DNA of 64,000 nucleotides from Propionivibrio dicarboxylicus (GTDB taxonomy: Bacteria; Pseudomonadota; Gammaproteobacteria; Burkholderiales; Rhodocyclaceae). Positions 53,837 to 62,354 of the stretch are shown here, piece after piece (position 1 is the first letter of the stretch; every line of letters begins with the position of its first letter). The stretch covers positions 1-64,000 of the forward strand of contig NZ_FNCY01000022.1 of the NCBI RefSeq assembly GCF_900099695.1. Reading direction: 5' to 3'. The notes below the pieces were generated by a model, which saw only the letters and a list, made by a program, of their open reading frames with translations, was not told where the DNA came from and searched no databases. Position numbers and translations under genes: made by a program.

Positions 53837-56800
53837 TTATTTGACGCGCCGCGGCAGCGTCTTCATCTCATTTGACAGCACTTCAGCGGGCGGCACCGGT
53901 GCACTGAAGTAATAGCCTTGCAATTCGTCACACCCCGACGCCGCCAGCGCAACGCCCTGCTCAACCTCCTCCACCCCCTCGGCAACGACCCGCAGGCCAA
54001 GCGTATGTCCGAGACCGATGATGGCCTGCGTGATCGCCAGATCCTTCGGGTCATCGAGCATATCGCCAACAAAGGAGCGATCGATCTTCAGCTTGTCGAT
54101 CGGGAAACGATAGAGGTAATTGAGGCTCGAATAGCCGGTACCGAAATCGTCGACCGCCAGCGAGACGCCCAGCGCCTTGATCCCGTGCAATATGCGAATG
54201 GTGTTTTCCATGTCTTCCATCAGCAGGGTCTCAGTCAATTCCAGTTCGATGAACGAGGGATCGGCACCTTGTTCTGCAAGCGCCGCGCGCAGCGATTCGA
54301 TCAATTGCTGGTCGCGGAACTGGCAGGCGGACAGATTCACCGAAACGCAGAGATCGCCGACGCCTTCCTCGCGCCAGCGGACTTGCTGACGACAGGCCTC
54401 GGCGAAGACCCAATAGCCGATAGGAATGATGTGTCCGCTTTCCTCGGCAATGGGAATGAAGCGCGACGGCGGTATGCATCCGAGCACCGGATGGTTCCAG
54501 CGTAGCAAGGCCTCGACGCCGACCATGCGGGACGTCCGCGCATCGATCCGCGGCTGGTAGACCAACTGAAGCTCGCCGCGATCGACGACGTCGCGAAGAT
54601 CCTGTTCGATCTCGACCCGCTCCCTGGCGTGCCGGTTCATCTCCGCGGTAAAAAACTGAGCGTTGTTGCGACCGACGAATTTGGCCTGATACATCGCCGC
54701 ATCGGCATTGCGCATCAGTGTCTCGACGTCGCCACCGTCCTCGGGATAGACGGCGACACCGACGCTGCACGACACCACAAGTTCGGCGCCATCGACGTCA
54801 TGCGGACAGCGGACAGCCGGAATCATCCGCTTATTGACGATATGCTCGATTTCGTCACGCCCTGCAATGGCGTGAAAGACGACGACAAACTCGTCGCCAC
54901 CAATGCGACTGACGGTATCGCCCGAACGCACGGAGTCGAGCAGACGCTGCGCCACCGAACGCAGCAAGCCATCGCCGATGTGGTGACCGAGGGAGTCGTT
55001 GATATTCTTGAAGCGATCGAGATCAATGAACAGGACGCCGACATGCTTGCCGCTACGCTCCGCCTGCTGCATGGCTTTCTTCAGGTGATCGAGACAAAGC
55101 GCGCGGTTGGGCAGATCGGTCAGCGCATCGTGGTGCGCCAAATGACTGATGCGCTTTTCATGCTCCTTGCGCTCGGTAATATCCAGCGCGGCAACGACAA
55201 AATGGGTGATTTCCCCGTCCTTGTCCCGAACCGCGTTGATGACCGCCCAGACCGGAAAACTCTCGCCGGTCTTGCGCCTTAGCCAGACCTCGCCCTGCCA
55301 GGAACCGCGGATCATCGCAGTGCTCCACAGCTGATCGAAGAAGGCATCCGAATGATGATCCGATCGCAGGCACTCCGGCGTCTCGCCGAGCACTTCGGTC
55401 GAGTCATACGCCGTGGTTCGACAAAATGCACGGTTGACGGTGACGATCCTGCGCTCGGCATTCGTCACCATGATGCTCTCCGACGACGCCTCGAACACCT
55501 TGGCCCACAGTTCCAGCCGCGCTTCCATCTGCTTGATCTGGCCGATCGGCGTAAACGCAGTCAATACAGCGTCATGATCCTGGTAGCGCAGGCGCCGGGC
55601 CGAAAGCAGCGCCCAATGTGCCTTCTTGCCGTCATTCCAAAGCACCTCGAACTCATTCACCACACCGCGATCCGACAACTGCTGGAAGAAGCGGACACGG
55701 CGCGACGAATCCAGGCTTTTCAGCCATGGATCGCGCTCGCTGTCTTGCAACCACCCGAGCGCCCATTGGTTGGTATGCAGGATTTCGTGATGCGGGATAG
55801 CCGTCACCATCAGCGGGATCGGAATGGCTTCGAGCAATTCCCGTTGCGCCTCGGCGGCGCGGGCGCTGGCGGCCAACTCCTGCTCGACAAGACGGGATCG
55901 ATCGAGCTTTTCCAGCATCAGGTTGAAGGACTTGACCAGCCTGCCGAGTTCATCTTCCGACGTCCAGTGCGCCCGCAAGCGGTAATCCCCTGATCCACTG
56001 ACATCGTCGGCCACTTCGGACAAGCGCCGGATCGGCACGACGATCGTGCGCGCAACGAAATAAACAACGCTCAGGATCAGTGCCAACAAGGCGCCGGCCG
56101 TCCCGAGATGCCACCACATGCGCGAAAACAGCGAATCGATGCGCGCCTTGAGCAAGGCGTCGAGCGTATTGCCAACATCGGTCCATGCCGAAAACAGCGT
56201 CCTCAACGCGATCTCCCGCGCACTTGCCAGCGAGGATGACGATGCCGACGCCAGCGCCAACTGTCGCGTCGATTGTCGCAAGGTCTCGATCGCGCCGAGC
56301 AAAGCCGCCCTCGAAGGATTCAGCACTTCCGCGAGCATCGGCCCGCCAGCGGCGATCGCTTCTTCATAGTCGGAAACAATACCGCGCACCAAGGCATCGA
56401 GTTGCCCCTCCACAATCAGGTATTCGACTTGACGCTGCTGCCGCAGCGATGCCGACGGCGCCAGGGCCACCGCTTCGGCCTTGTCATGGACACGGAGAAT
56501 GACGTCGAACAACTCCGGAAAGCGGATGATCAGCAAGGACATCGTGTAATAGCTATCGAGGTCCGGATCAAGGATGAGGTTCGACTGGTTTCCGATCCGG
56601 GTCACCAGTCCCTGCAATGCCGAAGTCATCGACGCGAGCGCTGCTTTGCCGTTGCGCGCCCCGGTAAGCACGGTCTCCACCCGCCTGGCCAGGCGCTCGG
56701 CTAGGTCGTTGCTGCCGAAGGACTCGCCGAAACGCGTCTCAGCCGCTCGAATCGCCGGCAGCACTGCCGCTGTTCCTCCCGGAGCATCGGCCATGACAAC

Positions 56801-56995
56801 CGGCATCAAGGCATCGCGCAATACGCCGACATAAGCACTCCCGGCCAATTCCTTACGTGCAAAATTAATGGCGATGTATTTCTCGTTGATCAGGATCGCC
56901 GAGACAAACAGCACCGCCGACAGATCCAGTACATAGATGAGGACAAGCTTCCGGCTGACGCTCAAGGTCCCGATCAGACGACGTAAAAATTGCAT
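53837..56995 (-). CDS. Membrane PAS-GGDEF-EAL cyclic-di-GMP protein
   Basis: 1052 residues. Order: transmembrane helix (about 15-35), long periplasmic sensor region to about 300, second helix, HAMP (VPIRRLSEVADDVSGSGDYR), two PAS-like domains (the second with TNAERRIVTVNRAFCRTTAY), GGDEF (RIGGDEFVVVFH, intact) and EAL (GVEALLRWNHP, with EVVEE-like acidic residues and DDFGTGYSSLNYL intact). Both synthesis and hydrolysis of cyclic-di-GMP are possible. ATG 56995 was chosen because a helix begins soon after; the upstream open frame is Cys-rich and unlike the family. It is monocistronic. Confidence 0.93.
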   Translation of the reverse strand: MQFLRRLIGTLSVSRKLVLIYVLDLSAVLFVSAILINEKYIAINFARKELAGSAYVGVLRDALMPVVMADAPGGTAAVLPAIRAAETRFGESFGSNDLAERLARRVETVLTGARNGKAALASMTSALQGLVTRIGNQSNLILDPDLDSYYTMSLLIIRFPELFDVILRVHDKAEAVALAPSASLRQQRQVEYLIVEGQLDALVRGIVSDYEEAIAAGGPMLAEVLNPSRAALLGAIETLRQSTRQLALASASSSSLASAREIALRTLFSAWTDVGNTLDALLKARIDSLFSRMWWHLGTAGALLALILSVVYFVARTIVVPIRRLSEVADDVSGSGDYRLRAHWTSEDELGRLVKSFNLMLEKLDRSRLVEQELAASARAAEAQRELLEAIPIPLMVTAIPHHEILHTNQWALGWLQDSERDPWLKSLDSSRRVRFFQQLSDRGVVNEFEVLWNDGKKAHWALLSARRLRYQDHDAVLTAFTPIGQIKQMEARLELWAKVFEASSESIMVTNAERRIVTVNRAFCRTTAYDSTEVLGETPECLRSDHHSDAFFDQLWSTAMIRGSWQGEVWLRRKTGESFPVWAVINAVRDKDGEITHFVVAALDITERKEHEKRISHLAHHDALTDLPNRALCLDHLKKAMQQAERSGKHVGVLFIDLDRFKNINDSLGHHIGDGLLRSVAQRLLDSVRSGDTVSRIGGDEFVVVFHAIAGRDEIEHIVNKRMIPAVRCPHDVDGAELVVSCSVGVAVYPEDGGDVETLMRNADAAMYQAKFVGRNNAQFFTAEMNRHARERVEIEQDLRDVVDRGELQLVYQPRIDARTSRMVGVEALLRWNHPVLGCIPPSRFIPIAEESGHIIPIGYWVFAEACRQQVRWREEGVGDLCVSVNLSACQFRDQQLIESLRAALAEQGADPSFIELELTETLLMEDMENTIRILHGIKALGVSLAVDDFGTGYSSLNYLYRFPIDKLKIDRSFVGDMLDDPKDLAITQAIIGLGHTLGLRVVAEGVEEVEQGVALAASGCDELQGYYFSAPVPPAEVLSNEMKTLPRRVK

Positions 56996-57139
56996 GACGA
57001 CATGCTCCGTTCTCCCATACCCGGCTCTAAAGCAACAACCGCACCTAGAATGGCGGCATACGCCAAAGCGTTTATATGAAAGGATTCGGAACAACGACTG
57101 CCGCTGGAATAGCCACAGGACACCCCAAATCGGTGCCGG

Positions 57140-57183
57140 GCGAAAAACAGGGATGCGCCGCGCACCATCCTGGCGCGGCGCAT
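57140..57183 (-). terminator. Rho-independent terminator of the mla-like operon
   Basis: 11-bp stem ATGCGCCGCGC/GCGCGGCGCAT with a nine-base loop, followed on the minus strand by CCTGTTTTTCG. It lies just after the lipoprotein stop. Confidence 0.87.
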
Positions 57184-57204
57184 GGAATCCGGGCTAAGAA
57201 CGCC

Positions 57205-57825
57205 CTACTTCGGCGGCGAACGGGAAAAGCACCCTCTGGCATCCGGATTCGAGCCAAGCGCTTGCGACCAAGCTGCCAGTTCTTCCTGGAAGCCGGACAC
57301 CGTTCGGACCAGCGCCTCGACGCCACCGCGCGCATCGGACCTCGTCGCGGCCCGTTCGACGAAAAGGCGCCGCTCGGCGACGACGCGTCGCTTGCCATCG
57401 ACCAGCGTCATACTGCCCTGGAGCACCCCACGACTGACGGTCGGCGCGTCGAAGACGTGCGAGAACTCCTGCACGTCAATGCGCAAAAGACAGACCGATG
57501 TCGCCCCGGCAGCAGGAAATCCAAGAGACTGACGCAGTCGCTGCGCGATCAGGCCCCCTGGATTGGCAGCCCAGCGGCTGTCGGCATACTCACGCGGACG
57601 CAATGGGTCGTCATAATTCAGGCGATAGTCGATGCTCAAGGCATCGAACCACGGCGGCGTACGGACCTCCAGCGCAATCCCGACCCAAGCGCCGCCATCG
57701 GCACCGGCAGCGCCGGCAAGTCCAAAGTCATATACCGCTGACGGCGGCAACTGACGCGAACCGACGGCACAGGCCGACAACAGCAGAATCCATCCTCCCG
57801 CCAGCACGTACCGCACTCGCCTCAT
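57205..57825 (-). CDS. ABC-type transport auxiliary lipoprotein (PqiC/MlaB-partner type)
   Basis: 206 residues with a lipoprotein signal ending in the lipobox LLSAC, so the mature protein is lipid-anchored at Cys19. The rest resembles the ABC transport auxiliary component family found with MCE operons (YDFGLAG, SRWAANPGGLIAQRLRQSL, VVAERRLFVERAA). It starts inside the mce gene stop (ATGA) and ends the operon. It probably sits in the outer membrane and receives or delivers phospholipid with the MCE protein. Confidence 0.85.
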   Translation of the reverse strand: MRRVRYVLAGGWILLLSACAVGSRQLPPSAVYDFGLAGAAGADGGAWVGIALEVRTPPWFDALSIDYRLNYDDPLRPREYADSRWAANPGGLIAQRLRQSLGFPAAGATSVCLLRIDVQEFSHVFDAPTVSRGVLQGSMTLVDGKRRVVAERRLFVERAATRSDARGGVEALVRTVSGFQEELAAWSQALGSNPDARGCFSRSPPK

Positions 57826-58760
57826 CGCATTTCCTTTCGTTCCGCCGGCGTGACGAAACCGGACTCTCCCGGCCCAGGCACCATCCGCCGTCCGCCGAAG
57901 AGCAGGCTCTGCGGCGATTCCTCCAGCACCTGCAGCACGCGGTTCAATTGCCGCGAGGTCGTCGCCAGTTCACCGGTCAGTTCATTGACCCCCGGCACCA
58001 GCGCACCCGACGCGCCGGTCACCGGATCGCCGATCAAGCGATCGACTTTCTCGCCGACCTCGCGCAGGCTGGTCACCAGCGCCCGCGTTTCGACAAACAG
58101 CGGCCCGACCTGATCCGCCGCGCGTTCGGCGCTCTGCAAGGTCGCCTGCAAATGCCGGATGTTTTCGGACGACAACAGAACTCGCAGTTGTTCCGACATG
58201 GCCCGCGTCTGCGCCGTCGCCGCCTCGACATTGGCCAGTGTCCGGGCGATCGACTGTCGATTGTCGGGACTCAGCAACTGATTGATGCCGACCACGATGT
58301 CACGGACATTGTGCAAGGTCTCGGCGCCGGTCTCGGCGAGTTCCTGCACAAAAGAATCGCGCATCGGAATGCGCGGCAGACTGCCGTTGATACCGGCCAA
58401 GGCACGCGGCTGGGTACCGGAATCCTCCAGCTGCACATGCGCAATACCGGTCACCCCCTGAAAGCCGAGCTTGGCGACAGTCCCTTCGGTAACGGGAATA
58501 TCGGCACGGATGCGAATACGGATCAGCGTGTAGCGGATATCGGAACTATCGAGCTCGATCTGTTCGACCCGCCCGACGCGGACACCGCGATAACGCACCT
58601 GCGCCTGCGCATTGAGGCCGGTCACATTCTTCGTTGCGACGACGAGATAGCTGCGCGTGTCCTCGCTCTTGCCGCCGAACCACCAGAGCGCCAATACCGC
58701 CGACACGCCGAGCATCAGCGTGAACAATCCGGCCAGGAGTGCATGCGCACGATTTTCCAT
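57822..58760 (-). CDS. MlaD-family MCE protein
   Basis: 312 residues: one N-terminal membrane helix (HALLAGLFTLMLGVSAVLAL), one MCE domain (about 40-120, NVTGLNAQAQVRYRGVRVGRVEQIEL) and a long helical C-terminal region. It would form the periplasmic hexameric lipid channel of an Mla/Pqi-like ABC transporter. ATG 58760 is used; the frame extends upstream without family character. It starts two bases after the ATPase stop. Confidence 0.9.
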   Translation of the reverse strand: MENRAHALLAGLFTLMLGVSAVLALWWFGGKSEDTRSYLVVATKNVTGLNAQAQVRYRGVRVGRVEQIELDSSDIRYTLIRIRIRADIPVTEGTVAKLGFQGVTGIAHVQLEDSGTQPRALAGINGSLPRIPMRDSFVQELAETGAETLHNVRDIVVGINQLLSPDNRQSIARTLANVEAATAQTRAMSEQLRVLLSSENIRHLQATLQSAERAADQVGPLFVETRALVTSLREVGEKVDRLIGDPVTGASGALVPGVNELTGELATTSRQLNRVLQVLEESPQSLLFGGRRMVPGPGESGFVTPAERKEMR

Positions 58761-58762
58761 GT

Positions 58763-59551
58763 TTATATATTTCTCAGCGCGGCAAGCGCGTGCTCCGAAC
58801 AAAAGAAATTACGAATGAACGGGTGATCTACCGCCAACACTTCCGACGGTCGCCCGCAGGCAATGATACGCTGCTCCGCCAGCACTGCGACATGGCTGGC
58901 GAGTCCCGCCAGCGTATCGAGGTCGTGGGTCACCATGACGACGGTAAAATCGAGCTGTCGCTGCAGCATGTCGATGAGCTTGACGAAATTATCGGCGAGA
59001 TCGGGATCGAGCCCAGCCGTCGGCTCATCGAGCACGAGCAACTCCGGCTCCAGCGCGAGCGCCCGGGCCAATGCCACGCGCTTGACCATGCCACCCGACA
59101 GTTCCGCCGGCATCAGATGCGCGTGCGCTGGCAGCAACTCGACCATGGCGAGCTTCTGTCGGACAAGATCGCCGATCAGATCTTCGTCCAGTCCGCGCAA
59201 TTCGCGCAAAGGGAAGGCGATATTGTCATAGACCGACAAGGCCGAAAAAAGCGCGCCATGCTGGAACAACACGCCGAAGCGCCGCCGCAAGGCCTTGCGC
59301 ACGACCGGATCGGCATCGAAAACAGATATGCCAAACAATTCGACAGACCCGCGCTCGGGTTTCAACAAGCCGACGATCTCGCGCAGCAAGGTCGTCTTGC
59401 CGCTACCGGAACCGCCGACCAGCCCGAGCACCTGTCCCGCCGCCACGTCCAGATCGATATCCCGATGCACCGTCGTCGTGCCGAAACGCGTCGACACGCC
59501 CCGCACCCGGACCACCGGCAATGACGGCATCACATCTTCATGCGTCATCAT
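58763..59551 (-). CDS. MlaF-like ABC transporter ATP-binding protein
   Basis: 262-residue ATPase: Walker A GGSGSGKTTLL, signature LSGGMVKRVALARAL with the Met typical of Mla/Mce ATPases, Walker B LLVLDEPTAGLDP and H-loop VTHD. ATG 59551 overlaps the permease stop by four bases; the next Met at 59548 is also possible. It powers lipid movement through the MlaE-like permease. Confidence 0.94.
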   Translation of the reverse strand: MMTHEDVMPSLPVVRVRGVSTRFGTTTVHRDIDLDVAAGQVLGLVGGSGSGKTTLLREIVGLLKPERGSVELFGISVFDADPVVRKALRRRFGVLFQHGALFSALSVYDNIAFPLRELRGLDEDLIGDLVRQKLAMVELLPAHAHLMPAELSGGMVKRVALARALALEPELLVLDEPTAGLDPDLADNFVKLIDMLQRQLDFTVVMVTHDLDTLAGLASHVAVLAEQRIIACGRPSEVLAVDHPFIRNFFCSEHALAALRNI

Positions 59552-60669
59552 CCAGCCCCCGGAATGCCGATCGTGCGGGTGAAAATGGCAATGATCGCAT
59601 CGACGATGATCACCAGCGTGATCGCCGACACCACCGAAGTTGTCGTGCGTTGCGACAGGCTCTCCGTATTCGGCCGCACCTTGAGTCCAAAGTGGCAGGC
59701 GATCAGTGCGATGACGAAGCCGAAGACACACCCCTTGCCCAACCCGATCCAAAGATTGGACAAGGGCACCACGCGCGGCAAGGCGTCGATGAAATAGCCG
59801 TAGGCCAGCCCCATTTCGAGATTGGCCGACACCATGCCGCCAACGATTCCCGCGGCCGAACACCAGACGACCAGAAGCGGCACCACCAGCGACAAGGCAG
59901 CCACCTTGGGCAGAACAAGACGCAGGCTGCGCGACACGCCCATCGTCGCCAGCGCATCGATTTCCTCGGTAACACGCATCACACCGATCTGCGCGGTCAT
60001 CGCCGATCCCGAGCGCCCGGCAACAAGCACCGCGACGATCACCGGACCGAGTTCGCGAATGATGGCGATACCGAGCAGATTGACGATATAGATGTCGGCG
60101 CCGAAGGTTTTCAGTTGCAGCGCCGACAAGAACGAAAGCACGATGCCGATCAAGAATCCGACGAGCGCAATCACCGGCAAGGCCTGCGTCCCACTGCGAT
60201 AGATATTGGCGGAGAACTCGCGCCAGGGAATGTCCTGCGGATGGACGCACAAATAGCCGACGTCCAGCACCAATTGACCGAACAAGGTGACAAGATCGCG
60301 AAGGTTCCTCGCCGCGGCCAGCATGACCCGCCCCAAGGCGACGATCCAGAACAAGGGATCGACCGCCCGCGCCGACGCGCCGTCTCGCGGTACAGCAGCG
60401 GCACGATCGAAGACGGCACGCAAGGATTCGCTCACCGCCACCTGATCCGGCCACTGCCGCCCCCAAGCGCGCCACAACAGCAAGGCAGCGGCGCTGTCAA
60501 GGCGCTCGATACCGGAGAGATCCCAGCACGGCGAGCGCGCCAATAGTGCCGCCAGCCGCGACTCCAGAGCAGACAGGGGCATCGGCAGATTGGCGAGGGT
60601 CCAATCGCCGACGAGTTCGACGCGAACGGCGCCGCTCCCTTCGCGAATCAGCGCATCGATGCTGGCCAT
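59548..60669 (-). CDS. MlaE-family permease with N-terminal STAS-like domain
   Basis: 373 residues. The first 100 resemble a STAS domain (LVGDWTLANLPMPLSALESR, WDLSGIERLDSAAALLLW), which is a separate protein, MlaB, in E. coli. The remainder is the MlaE permease with about six helices and the family motifs VGFLIGIVLSFLSALQLKTFG, RELGPVIVAVLVAGRSGSA and EEIDALATMG. The start is one base after the ppx stop. The MlaB-MlaE fusion is common in several proteobacteria. Confidence 0.93.
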   Translation of the reverse strand: MASIDALIREGSGAVRVELVGDWTLANLPMPLSALESRLAALLARSPCWDLSGIERLDSAAALLLWRAWGRQWPDQVAVSESLRAVFDRAAAVPRDGASARAVDPLFWIVALGRVMLAAARNLRDLVTLFGQLVLDVGYLCVHPQDIPWREFSANIYRSGTQALPVIALVGFLIGIVLSFLSALQLKTFGADIYIVNLLGIAIIRELGPVIVAVLVAGRSGSAMTAQIGVMRVTEEIDALATMGVSRSLRLVLPKVAALSLVVPLLVVWCSAAGIVGGMVSANLEMGLAYGYFIDALPRVVPLSNLWIGLGKGCVFGFVIALIACHFGLKVRPNTESLSQRTTTSVVSAITLVIIVDAIIAIFTRTIGIPGAG

Positions 60670-60670
60670 A

Positions 60671-62182
60671 TCAGCCCAAGCCCTCCAGCGCGCTTCGACG
60701 CCGGATCCTGAAACGGCGGCCGATCCGCGACCAGGTCTGCACTTCATCGGCGAGCGCGGCCGCACTCAAGGGATTGTCCTGCAGCCAGGCCAACGGCAGC
60801 TCCATCAGGAAATCGCCATTGACCAGACGCAGACGGAAAGGCGGTAAAGGTTGATCGTCACGGGAACGATGCAGCAAGGCGGCAAGACGGAGACAGAAAA
60901 CGGTTCGCCACAACGCATCGCTCACCGGGATCGAATTGACGCGCTCGAGCTTCCCCCGCTGCCCGAGAAGCATGAAGGAAAGCCGTTCCTGATCCTTCCT
61001 TGAGAACCCCGGCATATCGGCGTTCGCGGCGATGTAGGCGCCATGCTTGTGGTAGCCGCTATGCGAAATGGAAAGCCCGATCTCATGCAGGGACGCCGCC
61101 CATTCGACCAGGAGCCGTTCGCCTGCGTGTTCGGACAGGGTCAGGTCGACCATTCTGCCCAACAGCGCCAGCGCCGTTTGTCGAACGCGCGTCGCCTGGC
61201 CCGGATCGACCTGGTAACGACGCATGAATTGCCGCACGGTCGCATCCCGCATGTCATGCTGGTGATAGCGCCCGAGCAGGTCGTAGAGCACACCGAGCCG
61301 TAGCGCGCCTTCCGAATAGATCATGCGCTCGATGCCCAGCGTGGTGAAAATGGCCGACAGGATGGCGATGCCGCCAGCCAACACCGGAATCCGGTCGGCG
61401 CGCAGGCCTTCGAGACGAAGCTGCGCCACCGAGCCCGCACGCAACAGCAAGCCGCGTAGCGTCATCAACCCGTCGCGGGTGATGCCCGGGGCGCCGCCGG
61501 GATTGAGCCGATTCATTTCCAGCAGGTCGGCGATCGCGCGCGCGGTTCCGGAAGAGGCCGCGGTTTCCGTCCAGCCGGTCTGGCGGAACTCCTGCGCGAT
61601 CAGCTGAACCTCGCGCGCGGCCGACACCTCGGCGTCAAGCAGGCGGCGCTTGTCGACCTTGCCGTCGGGGAAAAAGCGCAATGAATAACTGACACAGCCC
61701 ATGTAGAGCGATTCCATCATCAAGGGCTCGACCTTCTTGCCGATGATGAATTCGGTCGAACCGCCACCGATATCGATGACCAGACGCTTTGAACGCGTCG
61801 GCGGCAAAGCATGGGCCGCTCCGATGTAGATCAATCGCGCCTCTTCGCGCCCGGCGATCACCTCGATCGGGAACCCCAGCGCCGCTTCGGCCTGGGGCAA
61901 AAAGACGCGGGCATTCTTCGCCACCCGCAGCGTGTTGGTCGCAACCGCCCGCACGGCCCCCGACTGGAATCCGCGCAGACGCTCGCCGAAGCGACTCAGC
62001 GTCGCCAGGGCACGTTGCTGCGCCGACTCATCGAGCATCTTGTCCGACGTCAACCCGGACGCGAGTCTGACCGGTTCCTTGAGCGTATCGAGGGAATAGA
62101 TCTGATCGTCCAGCACGCGACCGATCTGGAGATGAAAACTGTTGGAGCCCAGATCGACGGCTGCGACCTGCTCATGCGACAT
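60671..62182 (-). CDS. ppx: Exopolyphosphatase
   Basis: 503-residue Ppx/GppA phosphatase that removes terminal phosphates from polyphosphate. The ASKHA ATPase-like motifs are visible: AAVDLGSNSFHLQIG at the N-terminus and VIDIGGGSTEFIIG near residue 145. The C-terminal HD-like helical region includes LHEIGLSISHSGYHKHG. ATG 62182 is the first family-like Met. It is divergent from ppk and runs directly into the Mla-like operon with one base between, so it may share that transcript. Confidence 0.95.
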   Translation of the reverse strand: MSHEQVAAVDLGSNSFHLQIGRVLDDQIYSLDTLKEPVRLASGLTSDKMLDESAQQRALATLSRFGERLRGFQSGAVRAVATNTLRVAKNARVFLPQAEAALGFPIEVIAGREEARLIYIGAAHALPPTRSKRLVIDIGGGSTEFIIGKKVEPLMMESLYMGCVSYSLRFFPDGKVDKRRLLDAEVSAAREVQLIAQEFRQTGWTETAASSGTARAIADLLEMNRLNPGGAPGITRDGLMTLRGLLLRAGSVAQLRLEGLRADRIPVLAGGIAILSAIFTTLGIERMIYSEGALRLGVLYDLLGRYHQHDMRDATVRQFMRRYQVDPGQATRVRQTALALLGRMVDLTLSEHAGERLLVEWAASLHEIGLSISHSGYHKHGAYIAANADMPGFSRKDQERLSFMLLGQRGKLERVNSIPVSDALWRTVFCLRLAALLHRSRDDQPLPPFRLRLVNGDFLMELPLAWLQDNPLSAAALADEVQTWSRIGRRFRIRRRSALEGLG

Positions 62183-62277
62183 GTAGGCTTGCCTCACACG
62201 AATTCGAACGCTCGATTCTACACTCGCGCGGCAACAATCATCCGCGATCCTTGATCGAAAACCGCGGCGGCGAGGCC

Positions 62278-62295
62278 CTGTCATACGGCTGTCAC
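62278..62295 (+). promoter_or_regulatory. Pho box upstream of ppk
   Basis: Two direct repeats CTGTCAT and CTGTCAC separated by four bases (ACGG), a near-consensus PhoB site, about 60 bases before the ppk start in the ppx-ppk divergent region. This predicts induction by phosphate starvation. No PhoB gene is in the window. Confidence 0.75.
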
Positions 62296-62354
62296 ACTGA
62301 TGCAACAAAATATGCCGAATTGCATGCGCCAATCATTCCTGCTTCAATACCGTC

